The translations under genes were made by a program, and so were the position numbers. A stretch of DNA of 64,000 bases, taken from the NCBI RefSeq assembly GCF_029227915.1, contig NC_079875.1, positions 8,059,001 through 8,123,000 on the forward strand, written 5' to 3'. Below, piece by piece: positions 22,140 through 34,222 of this stretch. A model generated the notes under the pieces. That model did no database searches, had not been told where the DNA came from, and saw only the letters and a program-made list of their open reading frames with translations. This stretch comes from Hydractinia symbiolongicarpus. Its lineage: Eukaryota > Cnidaria > Hydrozoa > Anthoathecata > Hydractiniidae. Every line of letters starts with the position of its first letter. Position 1 is the first letter of the stretch.

Positions 22140-22825
22140 CTCTTTACAGAAATCCCCAGCACTCCATCACAGTTTCAACATTTTATAAACACCACAACAC
22201 TCCATAAAAACCCGACACTCCACAAGAACACAATACTCTATACCCAACTCTCCCTAACAATCCTAACTCTCTATAACAAACCCATCTTTCCGCAACAATC
22301 CTAACCCTTCATACAACAAACCTATCTTTCTACAACAATCCCACCTCTCCACAGCTATCCGAACTCTCCATAACAACTCTAACTTTTACAACAATCCAAA
22401 CTCTCCACAATAATCCCAACTCTCCGCAACAATCCTAACTCTCCACATAAATCCCAACTCTCCGTAACAATCCCAACTCTCTCCAACAAGCCCAACCTTC
22501 CATATAGCAAACCCAAGTCTCTGCAACAATCCCAACTCATCACAACAATCCTAATTCTCCAAAACAACCCAACTCTCTGTAACAATCCCATGTCGCCCGA
22601 ACAACCCCGACTCTCCCGAACAACCACGTCTCTCCATAACATCTCCGACTCCATAACAACCCCGACTCACCATAACAACTCCAACTCAACCGAGCAACTC
22701 AAATTCGCAATAACCCCAACACTCCCTATCAAATCTCCATAACAACACTAACTTACCATAATAACCCAACGCTCAATAAAAATTTCAATATTCCATAACA
22801 ATCCCGACATTCCGTAACGCCAAGA
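22140..22825. repeat. 19-20-bp ACTCTCC-type array, unit 1
   Basis: Degenerate repeats of about CAACAATCCCAACTCTCCG, shading on the left into CAACACTCCATAAAAACC-type words. C is almost confined to the plus strand. The minus-strand open frame over it (repeated RVGIVAESWDCCGELGLL-like residues) is a by-product of the repeat. Confidence 0.85.
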
Positions 22826-22899
22826 GTTTGCCAAAATGCAATCTTTCTATCAAATTCAAAACACTACCAAGACCGTAAAACTCATCATTTTACTCTATC

Positions 22900-24475
22900 A
22901 TTCGCTTAGTTCTCCATTATTTTACTTCGTTTTTTATTATTTACTTCTTTCTCCTTTATTTTACTTCGTTCTCCATTATTTTACTTCTTCCTTCGATATT
23001 TTACTTTTATCTCCATTATTTTACTTCCTTCTTCGTTATTTTAATTCCTTCTCCGTTATTTTACTCCGTTCTTCGTTATTTTAGTTTATTCTCCGTTATT
23101 TTACCTCATTCTACATTATTTTAATTCGTTCTCCGTTATTTTACTTCGTTCACCATTATTTTACTTCGTTCTCCGTTGTTTTACTTCTTCCTTCGTTAAT
23201 TTACTTTTATCTCCGTTACTTTACTTCGATCTCTAATTATTTTAATTCGTTCTCCGTTATTTTACTTCGTTCTTCGTTATTTTACTTCGATCTCCGTTGT
23301 TTTACTTCGATCTCCATTTTTTTAATTCGTTCTCCAATATTTTAATTCGTTCTTTGTTATTTTACTTCGTTCTCCATTATTTTAATTCGTTCTTCGTTAT
23401 TTTATTTCGATCTCCGTTACTTTACTTCGATCTCCAATTATTTTAATTCGTTCTCCGTTATTTTATTTCGTTCTTCGTTATTTTTGTTTATTCTCCGTTA
23501 TTTTACTTCGATCTCCAATTATTTTAATTCGTTCTTCGTTATTTTACTTCGTTCTTCGTTATTTTACTTCGTTCTCCATTATTTTACTTCTTTCTTCGTT
23601 ATTTTACTTCTTCCTTCGTTAATTTACTTTTATCTCCATTATTTTACTTCGTTCTTCGTTATTTTAATTCGTTCTTCGTTATTTTACTTCGTTCTTCGTT
23701 ATTTTAGTTTATTCTCCGTTATTTTACCTCATTCTTCACTATTTTAATTCGTTCTCCGTTATTTTACTTCGTTCTCCATTATTTTACTTCTTTCTTCGTT
23801 ATTTTACTTCTTCCTTCGTTAATTTACTTTTATCTCCATTATTTTACTTCGTTCTTCGTTATTTTAATTCGTTCTTCGTTATTTTACTTCGTTCTTCGTT
23901 ATTTTAGTTCATTCTCCGCTATTTTCCTCATTCTTCACTATTTTAATTCGTTCTCCGTTATTTTACTTCGTTCTCCATTATTTTACTTCGTTCTTCGTTA
24001 TTTTACTTCTTCCTTCGTTAATTTACTTCGATCTCCATTATTTTACTTCGTTCTTCGTTACTTTACTTCGATCTCCAATTATTTTGATTCGTTCTCCGTT
24101 ATTTTACTCCGTTCTTCGTTATTTTAGTTTATTCTCCGTTATTTTACCTCATTCTTCATTATTTTAATTCGTTCTCCGTTATTTTACTTCGTTCTCCATT
24201 ATTTTACTTCGTTCTTCGTTATTTTACTTCTTCCTTCGTTAATTTACTTTTATCTCCGTTACTTTACTTCGATCTCTAATAATTTTAATTCGTTCTCCGT
24301 TATTTTACTTCGTTCTTCGTTATTTTAGTTTATTCTCCGTTATTTTAGTTTATTCTCCGTTATTTTACTTCGATCTCCAATTATTTTAATTCGTTCTTCG
24401 TTATTTTACTTCGTTCTTCGTTATTTTACTTCGTTCTTCGTTATTTTACTTCGATCTCCGTTATTTTACTTCGTT
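22900..24475. repeat. 20-bp TTCTCCGTTATTTTACTTCG array, unit 1, about 78 copies
   Basis: Variants alternate at fixed positions (TTCTCC, TTCTTC or ATCTCC; GTTA or ATTA; ACTTCG, AATTCG or AGTTTA). Long variant strings are repeated, so the array has higher-order structure. Confidence 0.9.
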
Positions 24476-24815
24476 CCATGGTTGGTTGTTAGATTGAGTG
24501 TCCTATTTTTGGTTTGTTGGTTGATTGGTTTAATTTTTTTGTCGCTTGGTTGACAAGTTGGTTGGTTGGTTTAATTTTTTTGTGGGTTAGTCGATTTGTT
24601 GGTTTCATTTTTTTAGTTAGCTGCTTGGTTGGTTTGTAAGTTGGTTGTTGGTTGGTAAACTTGTTAGTTGATAAGTTGGTTAGTTGATTGGTTTAATTTG
24701 TTTTTAGGTTTTTCATTGGTTGGCTGGTTAGCTTATTAGCTTTGTTAAGGTGATTAGTTGATTTGATTTGTTGGTTGGTTAGTTACTGGTTGACTTGTTG
24801 GTTGGTTAGTATGTT
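24476..24815 (+). repeat. TTGG/TTAG array, unit 2
   Basis: Starts GGTTGGTTGTTAGATTGAGT, as at 27753 and nearly identical to it for about 150 bp. It ends abruptly at TAGTATGTTATATATAAAAA, where it joins sequence equivalent to about 22095. Confidence 0.85.
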
Positions 24816-25416
24816 ATATATAAAAATTCCTACACTCTATAAAAACCGCAACACTCGATAGAAACTCTTTACAGAAATCCCCAGCACTCCATCAAAGTTT
24901 CAACACTTTATAAACACCACAACACTCCATGAAAACCCGACACTCCACAAGAACACAATACTCTATACCCAACTCTCCCTAACAATCCTAACTCCCTATA
25001 ACAAACCCATCTCTCCGCAACAATCCTAACTCTCCACATAAATCCCAACTCTCCGTAACAATCCCAACTCTCTCCAACAAGCCCAACCTTCCATATAGCA
25101 AACCCAAGTCTCTGCAACAATCCCAACTCATCACAACAATCCTAATTCTCCAAAACAACCCAACTCTCTGTAACAATTCCATGTCGCCCGAACAACCTCG
25201 ACTCTCCTGAACAACCACGTCTCTCCATAACATCTCCGACTCCATAACAACCCCGACTCACCATAACAACTCCAACTCAACCGAGCAACTCAAATTCGCA
25301 ATAACCCCAACACTCCCTATCAAATCTCCATAACAACACTAACTTACCATAATAACCCAACGCTCAATAAAAATTTCAATATTCCATAACAATCCCGACA
25401 TTCCGTAACGCCAAGA
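24816..25416. repeat. ACTCTCC-type array, unit 2
   Basis: Nearly the same as 22095-22825 but lacking an internal stretch of about 120-150 bp found there at roughly 22275-22425. Confidence 0.85.
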
Positions 25417-25490
25417 GTTTGCCAAAATGCAATCTTTCTATCAAATTCAAAACACTACCAAGACCGTAAAACTCATCATTTTACTCTATC

Positions 25491-27750
25491 ATTCGCTTAG
25501 TTCTCCATTATTTTACTTCGTTTTTTATTATTTACTTCGTTCTCCTTTATTTTACTTCGTTCTCCATTATTTTACTTCTTCCTTCGATATCTTACTTTTA
25601 TCTCCATTATTTTACTTCCTTCTTCGTTATTTTAATTCCTTCTCCGTTATTTTACTCCGTTCTTCGTTATTTTAGTTTATTCTCCGTTATTTTACCTCAT
25701 TCTTCATTATTTTAATTCGTTCTCCGTTATTTTACTTCGTTCTCCATTATTATACTTCTTTCTTCGTTATTTTACTTCTTCCTTCGTTAATTTACTTTTA
25801 TCTCCATTATTTTACTTCGTTCTTCGTTATTTTAATTCGTTCTTCGTTATTTTACTTCGTTCTTCGTTATTTTAGTTCATTCTCCGTTATTTTCCTCATT
25901 CTTCACTATTTTAATTCGTTCTCCGTTATTTTACTTCGTTCTTCGTTATTTTAGTTTATTCTCCGTTATTTTACCTCATTCTTCATTATTTTAATTCGTT
26001 CTCCGTTATTTTACTTCGTTCTCCATTATTTTACTTCGTTCTTCGTTATTTTACTTCTTCCTTCGTTAATTTACTTTTATCTCCGTTACTTTACTTCGAT
26101 CTCTAATTATTTTAATTCGTTCTCCGTTATTTTACTTCGTTCTTCGTTATTTTAGTTTATTCTCCGTTATTTTACTTCGATCTCCAATTATTTTACTTCG
26201 ATCTCCAATTATTTTGATTCGTTCTCCGTTATTTTACTTCGTTCTTCGTTGTTTTAGTTTATTCTCCGTTATTTTACCTCATTCTTCATTATTTTAATTC
26301 GTTCTCCGTTATTTTACTTAGTTCTCCATTATTTTACTTCGTTCTTCGTTATTTTACTTCTTCCTTCGTTAATTTACTTCGATCTCCATTATTTTAGTTC
26401 GTTCTCCAATATTTTAATTCGTTCTTCGTTATTTTACTTCGATCTCCGTTATTTTACTTCGATCTCCATTATTTTACTTTGTTCTCCATTATTTTAATTC
26501 GTTCTTCGTATTTTACTTCGATCTCCGTTACTTTACTTCGATCTCCAATTATTTTGATTCGTTCTCCGTTATTTTACTTCGTTCTTCGTTGTTTTAGTTT
26601 ATTCTCCGTTATTTTACCTCATTCTTCATTATTTTAATTCGTTCTCCGTTATTTTACTTCGTTCTCCATTATTTTACTTCGTTCTTCGTTATTTTACTTC
26701 TTCCTTCGTTAATTTACTTTTATCTCCGTTACTTTACTTCGATCTCTAATTATTTTAATTCGTTCTCCGTTATTTTACTTCGTTCTTCGTTATTTTAGTT
26801 TATTCTCCGTTATTTTACTTCGATCTCCAATTATTTTACTTCGATCTCCAATTATTTTGATTCGTTCTCCGTTATTTTACTTCGTTCTTCGTTGTTTTAG
26901 TTTATTCTCCGTTATTTTACCTCATTCTTCATTATTTTAATTCGTTCTCCGTTATTTTACTTAGTTCTCCATTATTTTACTTCGTTCTTCGTTATTTTAC
27001 TTCTTCCTTCGTTAATTTACTTCGATCTCCATTATTTTAGTTCGTTCTCCAATATTTTAATTCGTTCTTCGTTATTTTACTTCGATCTCCGTTATTTTAC
27101 TTCGATCTCCATTATTTTACTTTGTTCTCCATTATTTTAATTCGTTCTTCGTATTTTACTTCGATCTCCGTTACTTTACTTCGATCTCCAATTATTTTGA
27201 TTCGTTCTCCGTTATTTTACTTCGTTCTTCGTTGTTTTAGTTTATTCTCCGTTATTTTACCTCATTCTTCATTATTTTAATTCGTTCTCCGTTATTTTAC
27301 TTCTTCCTTCGTTAAGTTACTTTTATCTCCATTATTTTACTTCGATCTTCGTTATTTTAATTCGTTCTTCGTTATTTTACTTCGTTCTTTGTTATTTTAG
27401 TTCATTCTCCGTTATTTTCCTCATTCTTCACTATTTTAATTTGTTCTCCGTTATTTTACTTCGTTCTCCATTATTTTACTTCGTTCTTCGTTATTTTACT
27501 TCGATCTCCGTTATTTTACTTCGTTCTCCATTATTTTAATTCTTTCTTCGTTATTTTACTTCGATCTTCGTTACTTTACTTCGATCTCCAATTATTTTAG
27601 TTCGTTCTCCGTTATTTTATTTCGTTCTTCGTTATTTTTGTTTATTCTCCGTTATTTTACTTCGATCTCCAATTATTTTAATTCGTTCTTCGTTATTTTA
27701 CTTCGTTCTTCGTTATCTTACTTCGATCTCCGTTATTTTACTTCGTTCCA
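25491..27750. repeat. 20-bp TTCTCC array, unit 2, with 643-bp higher-order repeat
   Basis: About 113 copies of the 20-bp unit. The rare variants GATCTCTAATTAT (26098 and 26741) and ACTTAGTTCTCC (TTAG at 26318 and 26961) each recur 643 bp apart, and sequence from about 25949 to 27300 reads as roughly two near-perfect 643-bp copies. This points to a very recent local duplication within the array. Confidence 0.85.
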
Positions 27751-28540
27751 AGGTTGGTTGTTAGATTGAGTGTCCTATTTTTGGTTTGTTGGTTGATTGG
27801 TTTAATTTTTTTGTCGCTTGGTTGACAAGTTGGTTGGTTGGTTTAATTTTTTTGTGGGTTAGTCGATTTGTTGGTTTCATTTTTTTAGTTATCTGCTTGG
27901 TTGGTTAGTATGTTGGTTGTTGGTTGGTTTAATTTGCTTGTGTGTTATTAGGTTGGTTGGTTTGATTTTTTTTGGTTAATTACTTCGTTGATTAGTAGGT
28001 TGGTTGGTGTGTTGGTGGTTTTTTGGTTGGTTACTCAGTTGGTCGGTTGGTCCAATTTGTTTATTAGTTGGTTGGTTAGTTGGTTGGTTTGATTGTTTTG
28101 GTTAGTTGCTTGGTTAGCTAGCAAGTTAGTTAGTTGGTTTGTTGGTTTTTCTTTCTAGTTGGTTGGTTTGATTTCTTGGTTAGTTGCTTGGATTCTTTAG
28201 TTAGTTGCTTGGTTGGTTAGCAAATTGGTTGTTAGTTGGTTGGTTTGTTGGCTTTAGCTTCTAGGTTGAATGGTTGATTTAATTTGTTGGTTGGTTGGTT
28301 GGTTGGTAAGCTGGTTGATTGGTTGGTGAACTTGTTAGTTAAAAAGTTGGTTGGTTAATTGGTTATTTTTTTGATTTAATTTGTTGGTTGGTTATTTATT
28401 GGCTGATTGGTTTAATTTGTTTGTAGGTTTAATGACTGATTGATTGGTTAGTTTATTGCTTAGTAGGTTGGTTAGTTGATTGATTTGTTTTCAGTTAGTT
28501 AAATGGCTTAGATAATTCGATGGTTGGTTGGTTGAAGATG
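27751..28540 (+). repeat. TTGG/TTAG array, unit 3
   Basis: About 790 bp of degenerate TTGG/TTAG tetranucleotides with a (TTGG)5 run near 28288-28306. It ends GGTTGGTTGAAGATGAGATT, like GGTTGGTTGAAGTTGATATT at the end of the unit 1 array, after which the LINE begins. Confidence 0.9.
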
Positions 28541-28544
28541 AGAT

Positions 28545-31500
28545 TCTTTACTTTCTTGTTTGTCTTTTGTTTCAAATGAATGATGGCAGCCAGTACGGTC
28601 GTGTTCTACGCTTTACTATTATTCTTGTTGTTGTTTTGTGGAAATATTGAAACTGTTGAATACGAAAGAAAGAATGATTTATTAGAACTGTTAAAGAGAA
28701 ATGGATTGAATGTACTACATCAAAATGTTCGTGGCTTATTAGCAAATTTTAGTGGTTTACAGGCACTTTTTTCATCGCATCCAAACATAGATGTGTTTAC
28801 GTTACCGGAAACTCATATTTCAACCGCCGAAGATGTCGATCAGTTGTACGATATCCCAGGTTATAATATTGAAAAAAGAAATCGTAATACTGGTAAAGGA
28901 GGAGGTGTAGCGGTTTATATAAATGACAACATAAACTATGTTAGGCGAACAGATTTGGAGATTGGTAAACTCGAAAGCATTGTTATAGAAATTGTCGTTA
29001 AAAATTCGCATAACGTTCTTATAGCAACACATTATAGGCCTCCAAACGGCACAAAACACTTGCCGAGTAATTACAATGAGTTATTAGAGACATCATTATC
29101 GCTTTGTTGTGCGGAGTCTAAAGATGTTATACTCATAGGAGATATGAATGTTAACTATTTAAATTCACGAGATAATAGAGAAGTTAAAGCAATTATTCAA
29201 CAGAAGGGTTTAACACAAATAATTAAAAAACCAACGCGTGTAACACAGGACACAAAATCTTTAATCGACATTATAGCAACGAACAACCCTGGGTCAATCG
29301 CTGAACAAGACGTCATACCGACTAGTCTCAGTGACCATGATTTAGTAGGTTGCGTACGAAAATTAAACAACAAAAAGTACACGTCAAAAACAGTCAAAAC
29401 CAGAAATTATGCCAAATACAATCCTGATAATATGAATCGTGATTTTGAACAAGTGAATTGGTTGCCGGTATTATCTTTATCAAACGTTAATGACGCTGTT
29501 AACACATTTAATGGTATTGTAAAAGATATTTTCGACAAACATGCGCCGATCATTCAAAAAAGAGTGAAAGGTCGCCCATGTGCTTGGCTTAACGAAAACT
29601 TGAAATCAATAATGAACCAGCGTGATCAACTTTTACGAAAGGCTAGAAAAAGCAACAGTGCAAGTGATTGGAGGAAATATAAGGACTTAAGAAATAAATG
29701 CAACAATATGCAAAAAAACGCTAAGGCTAAACATCACAAGAACTTAATAGACGAAAACTGCACAAATCCCAAAGCTTTCTGGAAAGCAGTGAAAACTATA
29801 TTTCCGACAAAGGCTAACACAAAAAATGCGTCTAATAACGAGAAAGATAATCAAACTCGCGCCAATGCCTTTTGTGATTACTTTTCAACAGTCGTAAATA
29901 ATCTGAAGTCATCCGCATTTAAATTGAAGAACTTTATCTGGAAACCGCCAAATCACATTTGTTCTTTCTTAAAAAGAAATTAAAGAGAAAGAAATCCACT
30001 GGGCTTGATGAACTCCCTCCTGGAATGCTTAAAGATTGTGCGCAACATTTAATTGTTCCGTTACATCACATTATTAACCAGTCTTTACGCTCCAGTACAG
30101 TTCCGAACGCATGGAAACAAGCGAAAATCGTCCCACTTTTTAAATCAGGAGACACAAACAAACCTGAAAATTATCGTCCAATTTCAGTGTTGCCAATACT
30201 CTCTAAATTATTGGAAAAAGCAGTACACACACAATTAATGGAATTTTTAGAAAATGAGAAATTACTAAATGACTCCCAATTTGGCTATAGAGCTAAACGT
30301 TAAACACATCTTGCAACAACACTACTTGTTGACGAAGTAAGACAAGCTGCCGAGAACGGAAAGTTAGTTGGAGCGCTGTTCCTGGATTTAAGTAAAGCGT
30401 TCGATACGATCAGTCACGATGTAGTCTTAAAAAAACTTTCATCTTGCGGTGTTGACAATGTGGAATTGTTGTGGTTTACAGATTATCTTTTTAACCGATC
30501 ACAAGTTGTTGAAGTTGGCAATCGAACATCAGCAAGTTTTAATGTTGTAAGTGGAGTGCCGCAAGGATCGATACTCGGTCCTATACTATTTTTGATATTT
30601 TTTAATGACTTCTCGGAACACCTTGAGAAAAGTAAGTGTATTCAATTTGCTGACGATACCGTCATCTATGTTGCAAATGCTGACCCCTATATAATAGAAA
30701 CAACATTGAACGATGAATTAGAAAACGTATCCACTTATTTGAACGATAACGAACTCATACTGAATCTAAAGAAAGGAAAAACAGAAACTGTGCTATTTGG
30801 AACATCTAAAAGATTATCCCGTAAAAATACCAAAAATACAATACAATTGGCAATGCAGGGTCAACCTATTCATCACTCCACGTCTTACATATATTTGGGA
30901 AACGAACTGGATTCGTCACTAACCCTGGTTGATAATTTCGAGAAGTCATATAAGAAAGCAGCCGGAAGATTGAACCTTCTTAGAAAAATGCGACCATTTC
31001 TGAGTTTTGAAGCTGCATATAAAATCTATCAGATGGTAATTGAACCCATTTTGTTGTATAGTTCTCTTTTAAATTTAAAATTAACGATGACCCAACGAAA
31101 AAAGTTACAATCAATAGAAAATCGAGCCGGACAAATAGTTGGAGGAAAAAATACGATTGGGAGTATTGAAGGAAAGATGAAAGGACGGGCATGCGTTTTG
31201 GTAAAAAGCTGTCTGACGAGCACTGTCTGCGAAAATTTCAATAATTATTTTGTTATCAACGAGCATTCAATTAACACACGGAATCGAAATATGTTAGTGA
31301 AATTACCACGTATAAAATTGGAGTACGGAAAAAGATCCTTCAAATATCTTGGTGCAGCATTATACAATGACTTACCATTAAAAATACGTTGTTGCGATAA
31401 CTTATTTCAGTTCAAAAAATTAGTTTATCAACATTTTATGTAAATATTCGCTTTTAAAATATGTTTTATATGTTTTTAGTAATTATTTAAGTAGCTTCTG

Positions 31501-31740
31501 TTTCTAACTTTTGCACATTCTAGTTTCACATTTTTCTTTTTTCTCTTTTTCTTTTTTCTATGTACGTACATGCGTTTTATATTAATTTCTTAGCTAACTC
31601 ATGAGTGGTTATTTAGTAGATAATAGTTTTTGCTTATATTTTTCTTTCTTTTATATATTTTTACTGACAGGACACACGATGATAGCAGTAGTTCATTTTA
31701 CTGAAGTGTAAAAAATCCTGTATAAATATTGTTAAATAAT
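28545..31740 (+). mobile_element. CR1/L2-like LINE inserted in macrosatellite unit 3
   Basis: Contains a nearly full-length ORF2 and a 3' UTR of about 280 bp ending CCTGTATAAATATTG and AAT repeats near 31725-31740. Unit 1 lacks this sequence at the matching point (after about 16025), so it inserted after the units were formed. ORF1 is absent: either the copy is 5' truncated or the family has a single ORF. The exact 5' junction was not fixed. Confidence 0.8.
28580..31443 (+). pseudogene. LINE ORF2: APE endonuclease plus reverse transcriptase, one frameshift and one stop
   Basis: The N-terminus has a hydrophobic run (FYALLLFLLLFCGNIET). The endonuclease follows: LHQNVRGLL, the catalytic ETHIS, GGGVAVYIN, HYRPPNG, IGDMNVNY and SLSDHDLVG. 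It passes a lysine-rich linker and loses frame before the stop ending at 29983. The other frame continues KKSTGLDELPPGMLKD, YRPISVLPILSKLLEK and FGYRAKR to a TAA at 30301-30303, then in the same frame FLDLSKAFDTISHD (motif A), GVPQGSILGPILFLIFFND and IQFADDTVIY (FADD catalytic box), then YLGNELDSSL and a C-terminus ending at 31443. Endonuclease nicks the target; reverse transcriptase primes from the nick. One frameshift and one stop make this copy dead but young. CR1/L2/jockey-group placement is by motif style only. Confidence 0.85.
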
Positions 31741-32704
31741 AATAATAATGCTTTTTTGTTGTTGTTTTGTTTGTTAATTTTGTTTTGTTTGTTTGTTTTC
31801 TCATGTTTCCTTGTTGTTTTCTTGCTTCTTTTCCATTGATTGGTTAAGTAATTGGATTGTTTGTTTGGTTGTTTTGTATTCCTGTTTGATTATTTTATAA
31901 GTTTGGTGATTTTTTTTTGTTATTTTGTTTTGTATCTTATTATTTGCCATATAATACCGAATTCTATTTCAACCACCAATTATGTTTAGATCGTTTTGGA
32001 AGGAACATTTTTGCTGATACAAGAAACTGGCAGGGGGGGGGGGTGAATAGTAAAACACATTGTACAGTGAAGATGAAAAAGAAGAAACATCGTGAAAGGA
32101 AAAATGATGCTGACAACACAAGACAGGATTGCGCACTTAAGGTAGGGAGGTCTTTAAGTAAGTAGGCAGGTAGGCAGGTTTAGGTAAGGGACGCGTCTTA
32201 CATTTTTTCTTCTATCTCTACTGCTTACTTTTCACGATAAGTTAGGTGGTCCCAAAAGATAAGCAGTTAAGCAGTCAGGTCTGTTTATTTATTTACTTTA
32301 TTGTTTATTTTATTTTTTAAGTTATGGCTATGTTATAAAATGTTCTTGCCATAAACATCGTTTTGCTATTCTTAATACATGTAACGCGTGTTTTAAGTGT
32401 TGTTTTGAAATCATACTTAGTCTTAAGTTTACCCCACAAACGAAGGTAGTCCGAATAAGCTGTTATTGTATTTATTAAAAAGATAAAAATTATATTACCA
32501 AAAACATATTCTTGTCAAAGAAAGATAATATCAAATTGTATTATTTAAAAAACTTACTCGGACTTTTGGCAACTGACAGCAACCTTCGGACGCCCGAGTT
32601 TGTTTCAAAAACATGTTTTTTGAAGCAAACTTATTTTTTGTTTTACTCACACACACCAAATGTCAGTTGTCAACACATTTTGTGTACTGGTAAGTCATAC
32701 ATTT

Positions 32705-32880
32705 CTCTACCTCAAGAAAGAAGAAAGAAGACAAAGAAAGGACGGTCGGTCGGTCGGACGGACGGACGGAAGGGCGAAATAAAAGAAGATGAGAAAGAGA
32801 AAAAGCACAGAAAGAAGACAAAGAAAGCGGAGAAAGAAAAAAAGAGAGAAAAAAGAAAGAGAAAAAACACGACAACATAA
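32705..32880 (+). repeat. Polypurine tract with GGTC/GGAC tetranucleotides
   Basis: GGTCGGTCGGTCGG followed by GGACGGACGGACGG near 32744-32770, then about 110 bp of nearly pure A and G. The minus-strand frames over it (serine/phenylalanine runs) are repeat by-products. Confidence 0.85.
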
Positions 32881-33059
32881 AATCTTCGCTTCTCTGACAT
32901 TTAAAGAATTCTTGACATTCATTGATTGCTCTGGAATGTGCACTTAATACAAAACAACAAATGCAAAATATAAGGGTCCTTGGTCTTCAGTCTTAAAATA
33001 TGTCAGTATATATATATTGACATATTTTAGTTAAATTTGAGGTAATTTTGATTTTGCAC

Positions 33060-33410
33060 CAAAAACACTGTTTAAAGACTGTCCCGTTAAGGGAACTAAA
33101 GCATATGCGTATACGCTTTAATCATCCCTTATAAGGATCTAAAAACACAAATATATATTTGAACGCTTTCCGAACTTGGGACCTAAAACAAGTAAATATA
33201 GATTTGAAGGCTTTCCTGACTTGAAACCTAAAACAAGTAACAATTAAAGGCTGTCCCGTCTTGGGACCTAAAACACGAAAATATATATTTAGATGCTGTA
33301 CTGACTTGGAACCTAAAACAAGTAATAATTAAAGGCTGTCCCGTCTTGGGACCAAAAGCAAGTAAATATATGTTTGAAGGCTGTCCGGACATGGGACCTA
33401 AAGCAAGAAG
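33060..33410. repeat. 45-bp minisatellite, unit 3, about 7 copies
   Basis: Same unit as 17395-19075 (ACTTGGGACCTAAAACAAGTA, TATATTTGAAGGCTGTCC) with shortened variants. The ends match the ends of the long array, including AAGCAAGAAGTGCGGCAATG against AACAACAAGTGCGGCAAGG, so copy number changed inside fixed boundaries. Confidence 0.85.
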
Positions 33411-34161
33411 TGCGGCAATGTTTTATTATGTTCGAACTTAAAGCAATTATTAGAATGATAAGTTTATAGTTTGTTTGTAAAAAAGAGTTTGACAAAAGTA
33501 GTTGTTCTGGTATTACTATGTGGTAGAAAGATTTTAATTTATGGTTTATTTGATGAAATGAATTGCAATGTTCAAGGTACCTTACATTTATATCACAAAC
33601 CACAACCCGAGAGCTGAAAGAAAATGTGAGTCGATAATAACCGTTTTTCAATTGGATTTTGTGTAACCCATTGGCCTCGGCTTGTGATTTTTGTATTCTA
33701 CTGAGAGGTTTTGCGTGCGCTTATATGTTTGTGTTTATTTATAATTATATTGATTAACTTATGCGGCGTTTAAATAAATAGAGTGAGTGGGGGTCGGGAG
33801 AACCCGGGGATGGGGGGACAGGAGTCAAAGCGCTTTTATTTAATTTATAAATTATTATTATTTTTATTGTGTATGCGCAGAAGGTTTTCGTTGTTTTTAT
33901 TCTTTTGTATTATATATTATAGAAATTCCGTACAGTGTTGATAAACAATACGGAATTTCAAGCCCCTAAACTTAAGATATAGTTAATTTCGAAACAACAC
34001 AACAGCGCCGGCGGTTTTTTGTTTTTAATAAGTAACACTTTTGTCGTTTTATCGGAATTTTTCACCGTTCGCGTGTTTTTTGTCACTTTTGTATCAAGAT
34101 CACCAAGAAGCGGTTTGCATCACGCAATCAAATTTTTTACAGAGGATAAGAAGATATTGTG

Positions 34162-34222
34162 GTAAGTGAAACATTGATTATCTCACATTTTATGTTAGTT
34201 ACACTTCATATTTCTCTTATAG
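34162..34222 (+). other. Candidate 61-bp intron, unit 3 copy
   Basis: GTAAGTG to TTCTCTTATAG, preceded by AGAAGATATTGTG as at 19834 in unit 1. Same length and almost the same sequence as the unit 1 copy while nearby sequence has more changes. Confidence 0.4.

Noticed and set aside
22379-22654. Minus-strand frames with repeated GELGLLRRVGIV residues (also 24908-25245 and 37115-37321)
   Set aside because: By-products of the ACTCTCC array.
22836-23747. Plus-strand open frames rich in Phe, Leu and Ser over the TTCTCC arrays (also 25427-25675 and 38037-38576)
   Set aside because: They are translations of a 20-bp tandem repeat, with a 20-residue period and no start, splice or domain support.
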